Translations under genes and position numbers: made by a program
Notes under the pieces: model-generated
What the model was told of the DNA's origin: nothing
The model's database searches: none
Seen by the model: only the letters and a program-made list of their open reading frames with translations
Shown: positions 1 to 12,700 of the stretch, piece by piece
How the letters are laid out: the number at the start of each line of letters is the position of its first letter
How positions within the stretch are numbered: position 1 is the first letter of the stretch
Assembly: GCF_001659605.2 (NCBI RefSeq)
Contig: NC_035172.2
Coordinates: forward strand, 19,655,051 to 19,719,050
DNA from: Manihot esculenta
Lineage: Eukaryota; Streptophyta; Magnoliopsida; Malpighiales; Euphorbiaceae
Length of the DNA: 64,000 nucleotides
Direction of reading: 5' to 3'

Positions 1-640
1 GGATTCAGGTCGGCTTAAGGCCGCCAGAACCCGTAGCAAGCCTGCTATACTCTCTGTGTACCTGTAAACCTCATACATGATCATACATTTTATGTGAAAA
101 TAAAACTCTTTTCTGAACCAAGGCTCAACCTGTGCATGCACTATCTCTGTACTCTGTACTCATGTACTCTGTACTCTGTATCCCTGACTAGAGCTTGCTC
201 TAGATGGGTTAACTCATACCTGTTAAGCCTGGTTTTCACATACAGGAAAACATATATACATATACAGATCATGTACAAAACATACATCACTAGGTCAAGC
301 AACAACTATTACATCTCTTTAATATTACATGTCCACTCTAAGCTATTACAGATCTCTTTACTTTTCTTGTACTCTGCTGAACTGTCCCTGTACACTGTAC
401 ACTGAACCTGCAAAACTGGGGTTAAGGGAGTGGGATGAGCTCTATAGCCCAGTGAGTAGAACAGTAAAACATCTCAGTAAAATATGATCTCATGGAATGC
501 ACCATATCACAGACAAGCCACATCAAGAGTAAACCTGTCACCACATAGTCCCAGTAACTCTGTGCCAGGGCGTAGAATCGAGCACCTGGTCTTCCTGTCA
601 TATATGTATATGTGTATATAACACCTCTGTACTTACCATT

Positions 641-750
641 GCCAGGGCGTAGTCAAAGGCTCCTGGACTTTGCTATACCTGCCAGGGCGTAGTCAAAGGC
701 TCCTGGACTTCTCTATACCTGCCAGGGCGTAGTCAAAGGCTCCTGGACTT
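641..750. repeat. 40-bp tandem repeat, 2.75 copies, inside LTR
   Basis: Units start at 641, 681 and 721 with GCCAGGGCGTAGTCAAAGG. The first 30 bases are identical in all three and the last 10 vary. A related single unit with a changed middle (GCCAGGGCGTAGAATCGAGC) lies just upstream near 567. The same array is at 8025-8134 in the other LTR. Confidence 0.9.
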
Positions 751-1151
751 CCTGTCTGAGACTATTGGATCATTCAGCATTCACTCACATCACCAAATAA
801 CAATGCAATGCAACATATTCGTGAATACTAATGCAATCAACCTAAGGCATAAACATGATGCATGAGATATGCTAAAAGCAGTTTGTGGTTCAATTAAAAG
901 GCATAAGTTTAGTTCCACTCACCTCTGGCTATCTGGACTGACTGACTCTGCAGGCTCTGAACCTCTGGAGCAGTACTCACTGCTGCTCTCTCTGGTTCCT
1001 CTGGTCTGTACCTATACAGATGGACTCAAATGAGGGACCAAACAAGCTTATGACTACCTCTATTTAAACTCCCCAAGAATCCCCTAAAACGCTCTCTAAT
1101 AGTCATGCAAAGCAAGCAAAAAAAGCTGGACAGGACACTTTCGGCGGCAGG

Positions 1152-1980
1152 TTCGGCGGCCGAATGTCCTCTCCAGAGACGAAACTCAAGCACCTTCGGC
1201 GGCACCTTCGGCGGCCGAATCCCCCATACAGAGCCGAACATGCAAAACTCGCGGGGGCAAACTGTGGCAGCCTAAGCCACCATGCAAGAGGTTCGGCGGC
1301 CGAATGAACCTTCGGCTGCCGAACCTGAGTTCATCCAGAACTCAGCTTCAACGGCAAACCATCTCCTCCTTCCCTTCAAGCTCTCCAAACATGCCTACCT
1401 CCTCTACTCAACTCACATATACTCATGTATATGTCCACAGGGGTCCAAAACTATCTAATAACCCCAAACAACAAAACAAACATAACACATAAACATGTAT
1501 ACATGCATAAATCATCAAAACTATCATTTATAACCTAAGCATGCATCTCCTTCCATAACTCCCATAAAACCTTCAGAAAACATAAAAACATGTTCAAGAG
1601 CATCACTTACCTCCTGTTATAAGAAGATAAACACTCTGATCAAAGGAAACGAACCACCTCTCTTCACACTCTCAAACTCTCAAAAACTTAGTTTTTGTTT
1701 TCTTCAACACTTTCAAAAACTCTTGCACACTAGCTAACTCTTGCATGAGCTGCTCAAACTCAGCAAATAAAGCATAGGAGACGTGGCCAATGTCTGGACA
1801 TGAGCTGGTGATAACACCTGTCCAAAATGCTGACTAAGGGATACAAAACTGCTGGCTAAGCAACTCAGCTTCGGCTGCCGAATCGCATGCAAAACCATGC
1901 AACATTCGGGGGCCGAACTTGACCTTCGGAAGCCGAACATTGAGCACTTTCGGCGGCCGAACTTATCTTCGGCGGCCGAA
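1152..1980. promoter_or_regulatory. Cluster of nine TTCGGnnnCCGAA palindromes in LTR
   Basis: Sites at 1152, 1207, 1292, 1311, 1870, 1905, 1925, 1949 and 1968. The five-base arms are constant while the three-base centre varies (CGG, CTG, GGG, AAG). Fixed arms with a free spacer are typical of dimeric transcription-factor sites. Copies with a CGG centre also contain GGCGGC, the complement of the GCC-box core recognised by plant ERF proteins. A regulatory role is inference. Confidence 0.45.
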
Positions 1981-2160
1981 CTTGGCTGAAGTCTCCATGA
2001 ACTATTTTCTCTTCAAAACTCAAAATTGTCGTACTAAAAAAACTATAAAACACATCATCACACTTAGAAACCATAACTCCTACCCTTATATAGAATCCCA
2101 ACACCCCGGATTCCACCAGACAAGAGAAATTCTGGTGCCGGATTCTAGCCGGGTATTACA

Positions 2161-2173
2161 TTCTCCCCTCCTT
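2161..2173 (-). other. Polypurine tract of Chromo-1
   Basis: On the minus strand this reads AAGGAGGGGAGAA and abuts the start of the 3' LTR, the expected position of the plus-strand DNA primer. Chromo-2 (13912-13923) and Chromo-4 (from 59552) have near-identical tracts. The conserved GAACATTCG(A/G)GGACGAATGTTC palindrome lies just upstream in all three elements. Confidence 0.85.
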
Positions 2174-2236
2174 AAGAACATTCGTCCTCGAATGTTCCTA
2201 AAACAACAAAAACAAAACACAAGGAGGAAACTAACC

Positions 2237-5200
2237 TCAAAACAAATGTGGATACTGCTGGAGCATAGACTCCCGCGTCTCCCAGGTGCACTCTTCTAGA
2301 TTATGGTGGTTCCATAGAACTTTTACCATCGGAATCTCCTTGTTCCTTAGCTGTCTGATCTGCGTGTCCAGAATCCGCACTGGCTGCTCTATATAGGTGA
2401 GATCTGTATGAATCTCCACCTCAGGCTCACTCAGAACCTGATTCGGATCTGACACAAACTGTCGTAGCATAGAAACATGAAATACCGGGTGAATTCTCTC
2501 CATAGAAGCAGGTAAATCCAGCTTATACGACACATTTCCGATCCTCTGCAACACCTCAAAGGGTCCAATGTACCGTGGAGCCAATTTACCTTTCTTTCCA
2601 AAACGAACCACGCCTTTCATTGGAGACACTTTCAGCAATACCCAATTACCCTCTTGAAACTCTAACTGCTTTCTACGAACGTCTGCATAACTTTTCTGTC
2701 TACTCTGAGCTGTTCTGATTCTCTCTCTGATCATGGGCACCATTCTACTAGTAATGTCTACTAACTCTGGCCCTGCAAGAGCCTTCTCTCCTACCTCTTC
2801 CCAGCAAACAGGGGATCTGCACTTCCTCCCATACAAAGCTTCATAAGGAGCCATCCCGATGCTCGCATGATGGCTGTTATTGTAGGCAAACTCCACCAAA
2901 GGTAGATGCTGCCTCCAAGAACCGCCAAAGTCTAACACACATAGGCGAAGCATATCCTCTATGGTCTGGATGGTCCTTTCTGATTGTCCATCAGTCTGTG
3001 GGTGGAAAGCAGTACTAAAATCTAACCTTGTGCCCATTGCACTTTGCAGACTCCGCCAAAAGCGGGAGGTAAACTGAGGTCCTCTGTCTGAAACTATAGA
3101 CACTGGAACTCCATGTAATCTCACTATCTCATCCAGATAGACCTGTGCCAACTTATCCACAGAATAGTTACTCCGTACTGGAAGAAAATGAGCAGATTTC
3201 GTGAGTCTGTCCACAATCACCCATATCGAGTCTATCCTGTTGGACGCTACTGGTAAACCCACTACAAAATCCATGGCTATGTTCTCCCATTTCCACTATG
3301 GAATCGGTAATGGGTTAAGCATTCCGGCTGGTTTCTGATGCTCTAATTTCACCCTCTGGCAAACCTCACAGGCTGTCACGAACTGCGCCACTTCTTTCTT
3401 CATGGCTGGCCACCAATAGACCCTTTTCAGATCCTGATACATCTTGGTGGCTCCTGGGTGAACACTATACCTCGCATTATGAGCTTCCCTCATAATGTCT
3501 TCCTTCACACTGCCCCTATCTGGTACACAAAGTCGACTCCCATAGCGAAGGATCCCTTTGCTGTCAAATCTAAACTCTGCATTGTTGCCTGACTGAACAG
3601 TCCTGGCAATTTTCATCAACTCAGGGTCCTCGTGCTGTCTCTGAGCTATCTGCTCCAGAAACACAGGTGTCACTCTCATCTGTGCTATCAACGCACTTGT
3701 ACCAGACAACTCTAACTGTAATCCCTCGTCAAAGAGCTTATAAAGCTCCATCACAACCGGTCTCCGCTCTGCTGCTATATGGGATAAACTGCCTAGTGAC
3801 TTCCGGCTTAGGGCGTCTGCGACAACATTCGCCTTACCCGAATGATACTGGATCTTACAATCATAATCACTGAGTAATTCGACCCATCTTCTTTGCCGCA
3901 AATTCAGCTCTCTCTGACTTAAGATGTACTGTAAACTCTTGTGATCGGTGAAGATCTCGCATTTCACTCCGTAGAGGTAATGCCGCCACATCTTAAGTGC
4001 AAAGATAACTGCTGCCATCTCTAGGTCATGGGTAGGGTAATTCAACTCGTGCTTCTTCAATTGTCTAGAAGCATAAGCTATTACTCTATCACTCTGCATC
4101 AATACACAACCTAATCCCACTCGAGATGCATCACAGAACACTGTGAACTCTTCATTACTGACAGGCAGAGCTAACACTGGTGCTGTTGTCAGTCTCCTCT
4201 TGAGCTCCTCAAAGCTCTCTTCACACTGGTCTGACCAGATAAACTTCTGGTTCTTCTGAGTCAATTTGGTCATAGGAGCTGCTATCTTTGAGAAGTTCTG
4301 AACGAACCTCCTGTAGTAACCTGCCAGTCCCAAAAAGCTTTTAATCTCAGTCACTGTCGTGGGTCTGGGCCAGTTAGCTACAGCCTCTATCTTCTTGGGG
4401 TCTACCTCAATACCCTCTGCTGATACCACATGTCCCAAGAAGGCAATGCTCCGTAACCAAAACTCACACTTCGAGAACTTGGCATATAAACCATGCTCTC
4501 TCAGTGTCTGCAGAACAATCCTCAGATGCTGGGCATGCTCCTCTGCATCTCTGGAATACACTAAGATATCATCGATAAACACAATGACAAAGTGATCCAG
4601 AAACTCACTGAATACCCTGTTCATGAGATCCATAAATGCTGCAGGGGCGTTTGTCAACCCGAACGGTATCACTAAGAACTCATAATGCCCATATCTCGTC
4701 CGGAAAGCTGTCTTAGGCACATCTGCCTCTCTGACTCTCAACTGATGATACCCAGATCTCAGATCTATTTTCGAGAAACAACCTGCTCCAGCTAGCTGGT
4801 CAAATAGATCATCAATTCGAGGTAAGGGATACCTATTCTTGATAGTGACCTTGTTCAACTGTCTGTAGTCGATACAAAGTCTAAGGGATCCATCCTTCTT
4901 TCTGACAAAGAGCACTGGAGCACCCCAAGGTGAGGTACTAGGGCGGATGAAACCCTTATCTACCAAGTCCTGCAACTGTTCTTTCAACTCTATTAACTCA
5001 GCTGGCGCCATCCTGTAGGGAGGAATAGAGATAGGTCTGATACCTGGCAGTAATTCAATTTCAAACCCTATCTCCCTATCAGGTGGTAGTCCTGGCAAAT
5101 CGTCTGGGAAAACATCGAGAAACTCTCGGACTACTGGTACTGTGGCTGGTTCCCTCACCTGACTGTCTAGCTCTCTCACATGAGCTAGAAACCCCTGACA

Positions 5201-7129
5201 ACCCCTCCTAAGCAAACGACGAGCCTGAAGGGCTGAAATCATACCTCTGGGTGTACCTCTCCTGTCTCCTCTGAAGACACACTCTGACCCATCCTGGTCT
5301 CTGAGACTCACTAGCTTCTCTCGACAGTCCAACGTAGCACTATATGCAGATAGCCAATCCATCCCTAGAATGACATCAAAATCTGTCAAGTCTAGAACCA
5401 CAAGGTCAGCTGGAAGGCATCTACCCTCTATGAAAACTGGACTGAAACGACAGACTGACACTGCCACTGATGGGTCACATCTAGGTCCACTGACCCAGAG
5501 AGGATACTCTAACTCAGAACTGATCAAACCCAATCGCTCTATGGCTCTCGAAGCAATAAAGGAATGAGAAGCACCGGGGTCCATTAAAGCATACACATCT
5601 GAACACCCAATGATGAGATTACCTGACACCACTGTGTTCGACGTGTTAGCCTCCTCCTGTGTCACTGTGAAAATCCGTGCTGGGGCTACCGGATTTCCAC
5701 CTCGGGAACCTGCTGCTGAAGTAGAGGCTACCCCTCTCCCTCTACCTCTGCCACTAGTCTGAGGCATGACTGGAGCTGCTGGCCGTACAACTGGCTGTAC
5801 CACACTGCCTGAACTCATCTGCTGGGATGGTGCAAAAGTCATCTGCGGACAATCCCGAGCAATATGCCCTTCCTGTCCACATCGAAAACAAGCTGTAGAT
5901 CCCAACCGACAAACTCCTCCATGTGGTTTTCCGCATCGTCTGCAGACTGGAGCTGTGCCAGAGCTTGAGCCACTACCTATTCCCAGACCTGACTTAACTT
6001 TACTCCAGAACTTACTCTTTGTTCCTTTTGCTCTATCCCATCTTTTACTGCTTGGTGTGGGGGCTTTAGAACCCGAAGCCTGTGCCTTTGACTGTTTCTG
6101 AATATTGGCACTAGCTTCCATCTTCCTGGCTGCATCTATAATAGCGTGAAAACTCTCCTTTTCTGCTGGAAGGATCAAAGAAGAATACCTGGGATGAAGT
6201 CTCATGGTATATCTCCTCGCCTTCTTCTGATCAGTATCATAGGCTTGACCCACGTACTGAAGCAGATCTAAGAACTTATCTGTGAACTCATCAACAGTCA
6301 TCTCATCTGTTTGTCTCAACTGTTCAAACTCAATTATCTTCATCTCTCTGGAACTATCAGGAAAAGCCCACCCTGCAAACTCATTAGCGAACTCTCCCCA
6401 TGACATGCTGTCCATTCTAGGCTCCACATAATGCTTAAACCATTCTCTGGCTTTCCTGCATTTGAGTGTGAAACCTGCCATCTCAATGGCTCTCCGATCA
6501 TCTGCTCCCAATTCACTGGTTATCATCCTAACTGCTCTGAGGTAATCAAGTGGATCATCTCCCGTATTGTATTTAGGAGCATCCAATTTCAAGTACTCCG
6601 TCATTTGGACTTTACCTCCAGATGAGCTAGGTTCATGTCTGTCAACAACAGGGGCTACTGGTTCTGGTGGTGGTACTGGGTCATTTGGCTCTAGATGTGC
6701 TGCACTTGGATGGGTAGGGGAAGATGGATACATCGGATATGGTGGGTAATAGTGAGGATATGGCATATATGGCATGTATGTAGGATATGGGTCAAAACGA
6801 GAGTATTCCGACATACCCTCCATCGGATACTCTGGATCCTGAAACAAGGATGGATAGCCATAACCTGAGGCCTGAACGCCTCCCTCGGATTCTCCCATAC
6901 CTTCATCCATAGACGGATCAGTCTCCATAGCCTCCCTTTCTTCCTCTGATCTTCCTCCCCTAGCTATTCCTCTTCTGCTCTCGTCGACAGACCTTCTAGG
7001 GTCTATTGACATACCTTCCCTGCTAGATCTCTGAGACCTTGCCCTTGGCAATGCAGGAGGACGAGCAGCTGGTCTCTCATTCTCTGGTGGGACTCCAGTC
7101 AATCGAGCTGATCGACGAGTTCCTCGCAT
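2237..7129 (-). pseudogene. Chromo-1 gag-pol polyprotein, one amber codon
   Basis: Single long frame of about 1,630 codons encoding the retrotransposon polyprotein, interrupted once by TAG at 3298-3296. There [13 protein letters not shown] of the relatives reads [16 protein letters not shown], a GAG to TAG change. From the start at 7129: a basic and proline-rich N-terminus, the gag capsid (around residues 180-330), a CCHC knuckle [14 protein letters not shown] (~413-428), protease LMDPGASHS (~513), RT with FIDDILVYS (~853), RNase H with [11 protein letters not shown], and the integrase HHCC zinc domain (~1190-1260). Past the stop are the integrase core ([22 protein letters not shown]) and a chromodomain-like end, [21 protein letters not shown]. 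Everything but the stop looks functional, so the copy probably inserted intact or was mobilised in trans. Confidence 0.9.
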
Positions 7130-7334
7130 CTTTATTCTGGAAACACAACATATAACATACCACTTAGCACATAAACATCACATATCAATCATACACATAC
7201 AATACTCATGGCATATCATAGCAGATAGGACTCAAGACCCTATCCTAGTGGACATGATTTCCTATTGTGCTTGACCACTTCTAACCTATCTGCGCCCAAC
7301 ACTGTCTCTATAGGTCCGATCATGTGAACCTAGG

Positions 7335-7346
7335 GCTCTGATACCA
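7335..7346 (-). other. Primer binding site, tRNA-iMet type
   Basis: The minus strand reads TGGTATCAGAGC, three bases inside the 5' LTR. This is the usual plant LTR-retrotransposon PBS complementary to the 3' end of initiator tRNA-Met. Confidence 0.9.
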
Positions 7347-8024
7347 ATCTGTAACGACCCTAAAATGGACCGTCACCGGCGCTAGGATTCAGGTCGGCTT
7401 AAGGCCGCCAGAACCCGTAGCAAGCCTGCTATACTCTCTGTGTACCTGTAAACCTCATACATGATCATACATTTTATGTGAAAATAAAACTCTTTTCTGA
7501 ACCAAGGCTCAACCTGTGCATGCACTATCTCTGTACTCTGTACTCATGTACTCTGTACTCTGTATCCCTGACTAGAGCTTGCTCTAGATGGGTTAACTCA
7601 TACCTGTTAAGCCTGGTTTTCACATACAGGAAAACATATATACATATACAGATCATGTACAAAACATACATCACTAGGTCAAGCAACAACTATTACATCT
7701 CTTTAATATTACATGTCCACTCTAAGCTATTACAGATCTCTTTACTTTTCTTGTACTCTGCTGAACTGTCCCTGTACACTGTACACTGAACCTGCAAAAC
7801 TGGGGTTAAGGGAGTGGGATGAGCTCTATAGCCCAGTGAGTAGAACAGTAAAACATCTCAGTAAAATATGATCTCATGGAATGCACCATATCACAGACAA
7901 GCCACATCAAGAGTAAACCTGTCACCACATAGTCCCAGTAACTCTGTGCCAGGGCGTAGAATCGAGCACCTGGTCTTCCTGTCATATATGTATATGTGTA
8001 TATAACACCTCTGTACTTACCATT

Positions 8025-8134
8025 GCCAGGGCGTAGTCAAAGGCTCCTGGACTTTGCTATACCTGCCAGGGCGTAGTCAAAGGCTCCTGGACTTCTCTAT
8101 ACCTGCCAGGGCGTAGTCAAAGGCTCCTGGACTT
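8025..8134. repeat. 40-bp tandem repeat in 5' LTR
   Basis: Same array as 641-750, with units at 8025, 8065 and 8105. It is identical in both LTRs, so it predates the insertion. Confidence 0.9.
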
Positions 8135-9468
8135 CCTGTCTGAGACTATTGGATCATTCAGCATTCACTCACATCACCAAATAACAATGCAATGCAACAT
8201 ATTCGTGAATACTAATGCAATCAACCTATGGCATAAACATGATGCATGAGATATGCTAAAAGCAGTTTGTGGTTCAATTAAAAGGCATAAGTTTAGTTCC
8301 ACTCACCTCTGGCTATCTGGACTGACTGACTCTGCAGGCTCTGAACCTCTGGAGCAGTACTCACTGCTGCTCTCTCTGGTTCCTCTGGTCTGTACCTATA
8401 CAGATGGACTCAAATGAGGGACCAAACAAGCTTATGACTACCTCTATTTAAACTCCCCAAGAATCCCCTAAAACGCTCTCTAATAGTCATGCAAAGCAAG
8501 CAAAAAAAGCTGGACAGGACACTTTCGGCGGCAGGTTCGGCGGCCGAATGTCCTCTCCAGAGACGAAACTCAAGCACCTTCGGCGGCACCTTCGGCGACC
8601 GAATCCCCCATACAGAGCCGAACATGCAAAACTCGCGGGGGCAAACTGTGGCAGCCTAAGCCACCATGCAAGAGGTTCGGCGGCCGAATGAACCTTCGGC
8701 TGCCGAACCTGAGTTCATCCAGAACTCAGCTTCAACGGCAAACCATCTCCTCCTTCCCTTCAAGCTCTCCAAACATGCCTACCTCCTCTACTCAACTCAC
8801 ATATACTCATGTATATGTCCACAGGGGTCCAAAACTATCTAATAACCCCAAACAACAAAACAAACATAACACATAAACATGTATACATGCATAAATCATC
8901 AAAACTATCATTTATAACCTAAGCATGCATCTCCTTCCATAACTCCCATAAAACCTTCAGAAAACATAAAAACATGTTCAAGAGCATCACTTACCTCCTG
9001 TTATAAGAAGATAAACACTCTGATCAAAGGAAACGAACCACCTCTCTTCACACTCTCAAACTCTCAAAAACTTAGTTTTTGTTTTCTTCAACACTTTCAA
9101 AAACTCTTGCACACTAGCTAACTCTTGCATGAGCTGCTCAAACTCAGCAAATAAAGCATAGGAGACGTGGCCAACGTCTGGACATGAGCTGGTGATAACA
9201 CCTGTCCAAAATGCTGACTAAGGGATACAAAACTGCTGGCTAAGCAACTCAGCTTCGGCTGCCGAATCGCATGCAAAACCATGCAACATTCGGGGCCCGA
9301 ACTTGACCTTCGGAAGCCGAACATTGAGCACTTTCGGCGGCCGAACTTATCTTCGGCGGCCGAACTTGGCTGAAGTCTCCATGAACTATTTTCTCTTCAA
9401 AACTCAAAATTGTCGTACTAAAAAAACTATAAAACACATCATCACACTTAGAAACCATAACTCCTACC

Positions 9469-9476
9469 CTTATATA
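9469..9476 (-). promoter_or_regulatory. Putative TATA box of Chromo-1 5' LTR
   Basis: The minus strand reads TATATAAG about 70 bp inside the LTR start. That would leave a very short U3 and place most TTCGGnnnCCGAA sites downstream of the TATA box. Chromo-2 and Chromo-4 instead have TATAAAAG about 340-360 bp into the LTR with palindromes on both sides, so the promoter layout differs between subfamilies. Confidence 0.5.
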
Positions 9477-9544
9477 GAATCCCAACACCCCGGATTCCAC
9501 CAGACAAGAGAAATTCCGGTGCCGGATTCTAGCCGGGTATTACA

Positions 9545-9720
9545 CCTGCATTCTGCCTCCTTGGCCTTTTCTCTTCAAAACTCAATCATTTTCACTCTAA
9601 ACCTTTAAGATACTTGAAAATCTTTTAGAAAACCTTTCTCTTACCCTTCTAGAAAGCTCTGACATCCTGAATTCCACCGGACGGTAGAAATTCCGATGTC
9701 TGAATCTGCCGGGTATTACA
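9545..9720 (-). mobile_element. Chromo-3, LTR fragment hosting Chromo-1
   Basis: 176 bp ending in CCGGGTATTACA. It is closely similar to the end of the solo LTR at 49285-49459 (shared TTTCTCTTCAAAACTCAATC and CCTTTCTCTTACCCTTCTAG). Its left side is cut by Chromo-1. On the right it joins directly to the gag coding sequence of Chromo-2, so it was inserted there first. Confidence 0.8.
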
Positions 9721-12700
9721 AGATGAGTGTAGATGAGTTCACAGACAGATTCTTGGAGCTGTTGCCATTTGCAGGGAAAAATCTTGACTCAAACCAGAAG
9801 AAGTCAAGCAGGTATATCATGAAACTCCATTCCAGGTATTCCTCCTTGATCCAGTCAGTAGATAGGGAGAGCTTCCATGCCATAGTGGATATGGCCCGGA
9901 AAATGGAGGCCAGTGCCATCATTCAGGGGACAGTTAAACAGTCAGTGGCACAGTCTTCTGGTTCCAAGACCCCGGGTGGGGGAAGGCTAGATCCCTCATC
10001 CTTGAGCGTAGCAGCTTTGGGTAGCACCACTAGGAAGCCGAAGAAGAACAAGTTCTGGAACAAGATCAAATCAGGTCTGGGAATAGGAAGTGGCTCAAGC
10101 TCTGGTGCGGATAATGCAGTTTGTGCAAGGTGTGGTAAACCACACAAGGGAGTCTACCGGGCTGGGACGGCAGCCTGCTTCAGATGTGGACAAGAGGGAC
10201 ACATGGTTCGGGAGTGTCCTAGATCAGTATCTATGACACAGTCCCAGCAGACGGCTTCAGGTAGTGTAGCGCAGCCAGCAGCTCCAGCCACGACGCAGGC
10301 CAGTGGCAGAGGCAGAGGGAGAGGAGCAGCCTCTTCTTCAGCGGGTTTCAGAGGTGAAGGTCCATCAGCTCCAGCGCGGATCTTCACGATGACTCAGCAG
10401 GAGGCAGATGCATCTAACACCGTGGTGGCAGGTAATCTCATCATTGGTTGTTCAGATGTGTATGCCTTGATGGACCCTGGGGCATCTCATTCTTTTATTG
10501 CTCCGAGAGCCGTCGAGAGGTTGGGTCTGATGATATCTGGGTTAGAGTGTCCTCTCTGGGTCAGTAGACCCAAGTGTGATCCATCAGTGGCAGAGTCAGT
10601 CTGCCAGTGCAGTCCAGTTTTTATTGAGGGGAGATGCCTTTCCGCCGACCTTGTGGTTCTAGACTTGACAGATTTTGACGTCATTCTAGGGATGGACTGG
10701 TTATCTACCCATGGTGCTACCTTGGACTGCAGGGATAAGGTAGTCAGGTTCAGAGGTCAGGATGGGTCAGAGGTTGTCTTCAGGGGAGATAGGAGGGGTA
10801 CACCTAGAGGTCTGATATCAACTCTTCAGGCTCGTAGGTTGCTTAGGAAGGGATGTCAGGGGTATTTGGCTCATGTGAGAGAGCTTAGCAGTTAGGTTAG
10901 AGAGCCCACCTCGGTGCCAGTGGTCAGAGAGTTCTTAGATGTCTTCCCAGACGAGCTGCCAGGTTTACCACCTGCTAGGGAGATAGAGTTCGAGATAGAA
11001 CTGATGCCTGGAACCAGACCGATCTCTATCCCTCCCTACAGGATGGCTCCAGCTGAGTTGAAGGAATTGAAAGAGCAGTTGCAAGAACTGGTAGACAAGG
11101 GTTTCATCCGACCAAGTACCTCACCTTGGGGTGCTCCAGTGCTGTTTGTGAGGAAGAAGGATGGATCCCTCAGACTTTGTATCGACTACAGGCAGTTGAA
11201 CAAAGTCACTATCAAGAATAAGTACCCATTGCCAAGGATCGATGATCTATTCGACCAGCTAGAAGGAGCGGGTTGTTTCTCCAAAATAGATCTGAGATCT
11301 GGGTACCATCAGCTGAGGATAAGAGAAGAGGATGTGCCAAAGACAGCTTTCAGGACCAGATATGGGCATTTTGAGTTCCTTGTTATGCCGTTCGGGTTAA
11401 CCAATGCCCCTGCAGCATTCATGGATCTCATGAACAGAGTGTTTAGCCAATACCTGGATCACTTCGTTATTGTCTTCATAGATGATATCTTAGTGTATTC
11501 CAGGAATGCAGAGAGCATGCCCATCATCTGAGGTTAGTTCTGCAGACCTTGAGGGAACATGGCTTGTATGCCAAGTTCTCCAAGTGTGAGTTCTGGCTGA
11601 GGAGCATTTCATTCTTGGGGCATGTGGTGTCGGAAAATGGAATAGAGGTGGACCCCAAGAAGGTAGAAGTTGTGGCTAACTGGCCTAGACCCACTTCAGT
11701 GACAGAGATCAGGAGTTTCTTGGGTTTGGCAGGTTACTACAGGAGATTTGTCCAGGATTTCTCCAAGATTGTAGCTCCTCTGACTAGGTTAACCAGGAAG
11801 AATAAGAAGTTTGTGTGGACCGACCAATGCGAAGAGAGTTTTGAAGAACTTAAGAAGAGGTTAACGTCAGCACCAGTGTTAGCTCTGCCAGCTAGCAATG
11901 AAGATTTCACAGTGTTCTGTGATGCATCCCGAGTGGGATTGGGTTGTGTGCTAATGCAGAATGAAAGGGTGATTGCTTATGCTTCTAGACAGCTGAAGAA
12001 GCATGAGTTGAATTACCCTACACATGACCTGGAAATGGCAGCAGTGATCTTTGCACTCAAGATGTGGAGGCATTACCTTTATGGGATAAAATGTGAAATC
12101 TTCACAGATCATAAGAGCCTGCAGTACATCCTGAGTCAAAGAGATTTGAATTTGAGGCAAAGGAGATGGGTAGAGCTGCTAAGTGATTATGATTGCAAGA
12201 TTCAGTACCATCCGGGTAAGGCGAATGTTGTGGCAGACGCCTTAAGCCGGAAATCACTCTGCAGTTTATCCCATATATCGGCAGAGAGGAGACCGGTGGT
12301 GAAGGAGTTTTACAAGCTCATTGATGAAGGTCTACAGTTTGAGTTGTCTGGTACAGGTGCTCTGATAGCCCAGTTGAGAGTGACACCTGTGTTTCTAGAG
12401 CAGGTGGCTCAGAAACAGCACGAGGACCCAGATTTAGTGAAGATTGCCAGGACTGTTCAGTCAGGCAAAGATAATGAATTCAGATTTGACAGCAAGGGGA
12501 TCCTCCGCTATGGGAGCAGATTATGTGTACCAGATGACATCAGTCTAAAGGGAGACATTATGAGGGAAGATCATAATGCCAGGTACAGTGTTCACCCAGG
12601 AGCCACCAAGATGTATCAAGATTTGAAGAAAGTTTATTGGTGGCCAGCTATGAAGAGGGAAGTGGCACAGTTTGTGTCAGCCTGCGAAGTATGTTAGAGG

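Larger units (their letters stand above)
1..2160 (-). repeat. 3' LTR of Chromo-1 (first ~35 bp outside window)
   Basis: Direct repeat of 7385-9544. It ends in GGGTATTACA, the complement of the TGTAATACCC that starts this LTR family on the coding strand. It contains three 40-bp tandem repeats (641-750) and nine copies of the palindrome TTCGGnnnCCGAA. Short open frames inside it, such as 94-405 and 1026-1241, recur at +7384 in the other LTR and have no other support as genes. Confidence 0.95.
1..9544 (-). mobile_element. Chromo-1, young Ty3/gypsy chromovirus (Tekay/Del-like)
   Basis: Complete element apart from about 35 bases of its 3' LTR that fall before the window. In minus-strand order it has the 5' LTR (7350-9544), a tRNA-iMet type PBS (7335-7346), gag-pol (7129 down to 2237), a polypurine tract (2161-2173) and the 3' LTR (1-2160). 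The LTRs align without gaps at a constant offset of 7384. I count about five substitutions by eye over 2,160 bp, so the insertion is recent. The domain order protease, RT, RNase H, integrase is that of Ty3/gypsy. The C-terminal chromodomain-like segment and LTRs over 2 kb suggest the Tekay/Del chromovirus clade (inference). The right flank is another LTR fragment, so this is a nested insertion. Confidence 0.93.
7350..9544 (-). repeat. 5' LTR of Chromo-1
   Basis: 2,195 bp from TGTAACGACCC to GGGTATTACA on the plus strand. Differences from the 3' LTR that I found are at 8229, 8598, 9175, 9296 and 9517. It contains the element's promoter and polyadenylation region. Confidence 0.95.

Noticed and set aside
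94..405. 103-codon open frame, identical at 7478-7789
   Set aside because: Lies in the LTRs of Chromo-1; the duplicate is simply the other LTR. Low-complexity Tyr/Leu/Ser content and no motif.
641..750. Regular 40-bp repeats considered as a CRISPR-like array
   Set aside because: Tandem repeats without unique spacers, inside a eukaryotic LTR, with no cas genes.
9696..9720. ATG at 9696 as start of the Chromo-2 gag
   Set aside because: These codons are the end of an inserted LTR; gag homology begins only at 9721.
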